Source of the DNA: Candidatus Gastranaerophilales bacterium
GTDB taxonomy: Bacteria; Cyanobacteriota; Vampirovibrionia; Gastranaerophilales; Gastranaerophilaceae
Assembly (NCBI GenBank): GCA_944325165.1
Contig: CALUZF010000007.1
Span: 1-32,564 of the forward strand
Length of the DNA: 32,564 nucleotides
Reading direction: 5' to 3'
A program made the translations under genes and the position numbers. This document shows, one piece after another, positions 32,099-32,564 of this stretch (position 1 is the stretch's first letter; each line of letters opens with the position of its first letter). The notes below the pieces were generated by a model. The model was given only the letters and a program-made list of their open reading frames with translations, searched no databases and was not told the origin of the DNA.

Positions 32099-32261
32099 TT
32101 ATTTCTCCCATAAATAATATCACGTTGTGTTTTGTTATTATTGTTATAGCATAAGCCAACTAAAAAATACGCAAATGTTTCATAACGTAAAATTTTTTTT
32201 AAATCTTTAAATTTAGTAATAATTACCTTGACAGCTTAAAATTAAAGAGTATCCTTGACGC

Positions 32262-32293
32262 AAAAAGCGGTAAGAGTTATCTTACCGCTTTTT
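32262..32293. terminator. Strong bidirectional terminator of the aldolase gene
   Basis: AAAAAGCGGTAAGA (32262-32275), loop GTTA, TCTTACCGCTTTTT (32280-32293): a perfect 14-bp stem with A and T runs on both sides, about 20 bases after the fba stop on the minus strand. Confidence 0.93.
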
Positions 32294-32312
32294 ATTGTAT
32301 GTTTTAACAATA

Positions 32313-32564
32313 TTAGTCTTGAGCGTGACCAGCAGTTCCTAGTACGTCAACCATTTTATGTTTAACCATTTCTTTAACTGCAGTTCTTCCTGGACCCATA
32401 TATTCACGTGGGTCGAATTTTTCAGGATGTTCAATAAAGAATTCTCTGATTGTTGATGTCATTGCTAATCTTAAATCTGTATCGATATTAATTTTAGCTA
32501 CACCATGTTTTGAAGCATAGTTTAACATTTCTTCAGGAACACCTTGTGCATCAGGTAATTTACC
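32313..32564 (-). CDS. fba: Class II fructose-bisphosphate aldolase, 3' end only
   Basis: Glycolytic aldolase. Only the last 83 residues are in the window; the frame runs off the right edge. VAKINIDTDLRLAMTSTIRE contains the NIDTDLRLA phosphate-binding motif of class II enzymes, and FDPREYMGPGRTAVKEMVKH and the short tail are typical. The catalytic zinc ligands lie outside the window. A 14-bp terminator follows. Confidence 0.93.
   Translation of the reverse strand, partial: GKLPDAQGVPEEMLNYASKHGVAKINIDTDLRLAMTSTIREFFIEHPEKFDPREYMGPGRTAVKEMVKHKMVDVLGTAGHAQD

Noticed and set aside
32228-32260. TTGACA-16-TATCCT on the plus strand
   Set aside because: Transcription would run straight into the bidirectional aldolase terminator and no gene follows; probably chance.
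1-32564. tRNA, rRNA, CRISPR, insertion sequence or prophage
   Set aside because: Intergenic DNA was read for cloverleaf ends, repeat-spacer patterns, transposase motifs and terminal repeats; none was seen.

Overview
The window is strongly AT-rich bacterial chromosome with tightly packed genes, many of them stop-to-start coupled. The best lineage clue is the OmpR-type regulator at 25768-26514, which reads like cyanobacterial RpaB (Ycf27) along its whole length. It sits beside anaerobic metabolism (2-oxoacid:ferredoxin oxidoreductase with its own ferredoxin), a 418-residue MetK and several unrecognised membrane proteins, and there is no photosynthesis gene. I infer a non-photosynthetic, fermentative relative of Cyanobacteria (Melainabacteria/Vampirovibrionia, probably Gastranaerophilales). 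This is inference from protein resemblance, not a database result.

Layout. 1-3395 (minus): ferredoxin, alpha, beta and gamma subunits of a 2-oxoacid:ferredoxin oxidoreductase, then fabH cut by the left edge. 3500-4819 (plus): MFS sugar transporter. 4821-7633 (minus): two coupled unknown membrane proteins, a terminator, then a DedA protein. 7932-11075 (minus): the (p)ppGpp enzyme Rsh, then ribF. 11165-13375 (plus): a YggU/DUF167 protein and a GAF-GGDEF-HD-GYP cyclic-di-GMP protein. 13376-17737 (minus): two unknown proteins, aspS, and a GT2 glycosyltransferase. 17934-21425 (plus): metK, a DciA-like protein, a small stand-alone transcription unit (28-codon frame or small RNA), a 23-codon frame, and a third member of the unknown membrane family. 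21412-21660 (minus): an 82-residue protein. 21911-25120 (plus): RNase Y, a YmdB-type phosphodiesterase and a PHP phosphoesterase. 25114-27243 (minus): an M14-like peptidase, the RpaB-like regulator and a coiled-coil protein. 27389-29170 (plus): radical SAM/B12-like protein. 29172-32098 (minus): a winged-helix protein, then a coupled histidine kinase, single-domain receiver and PHP histidinol-phosphatase-like protein. 32313-32564 (minus): the 3' end of class II fructose-bisphosphate aldolase.

Functional themes: signalling (ppGpp, cyclic-di-GMP, two phosphorelay sets, one receiver-less winged-helix protein), RNA decay (RNase Y, YmdB, PHP protein), and lineage-specific proteins without recognisable domains. 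Points most worth checking: an apparent AUU start restoring the RNase Y membrane anchor; a small gene with complete promoter, ribosome site and terminator at 19821-20013; three unknown membrane proteins at two loci that look like one family; a 13-base element shared upstream of aspS and one of those genes; TATAAT boxes 6-7 bases before ATG in three genes, implying leaderless mRNAs; and hairpins that capture or may capture the ribosome site of dedA and metK. No tRNA, rRNA, insertion sequence or CRISPR array was seen.
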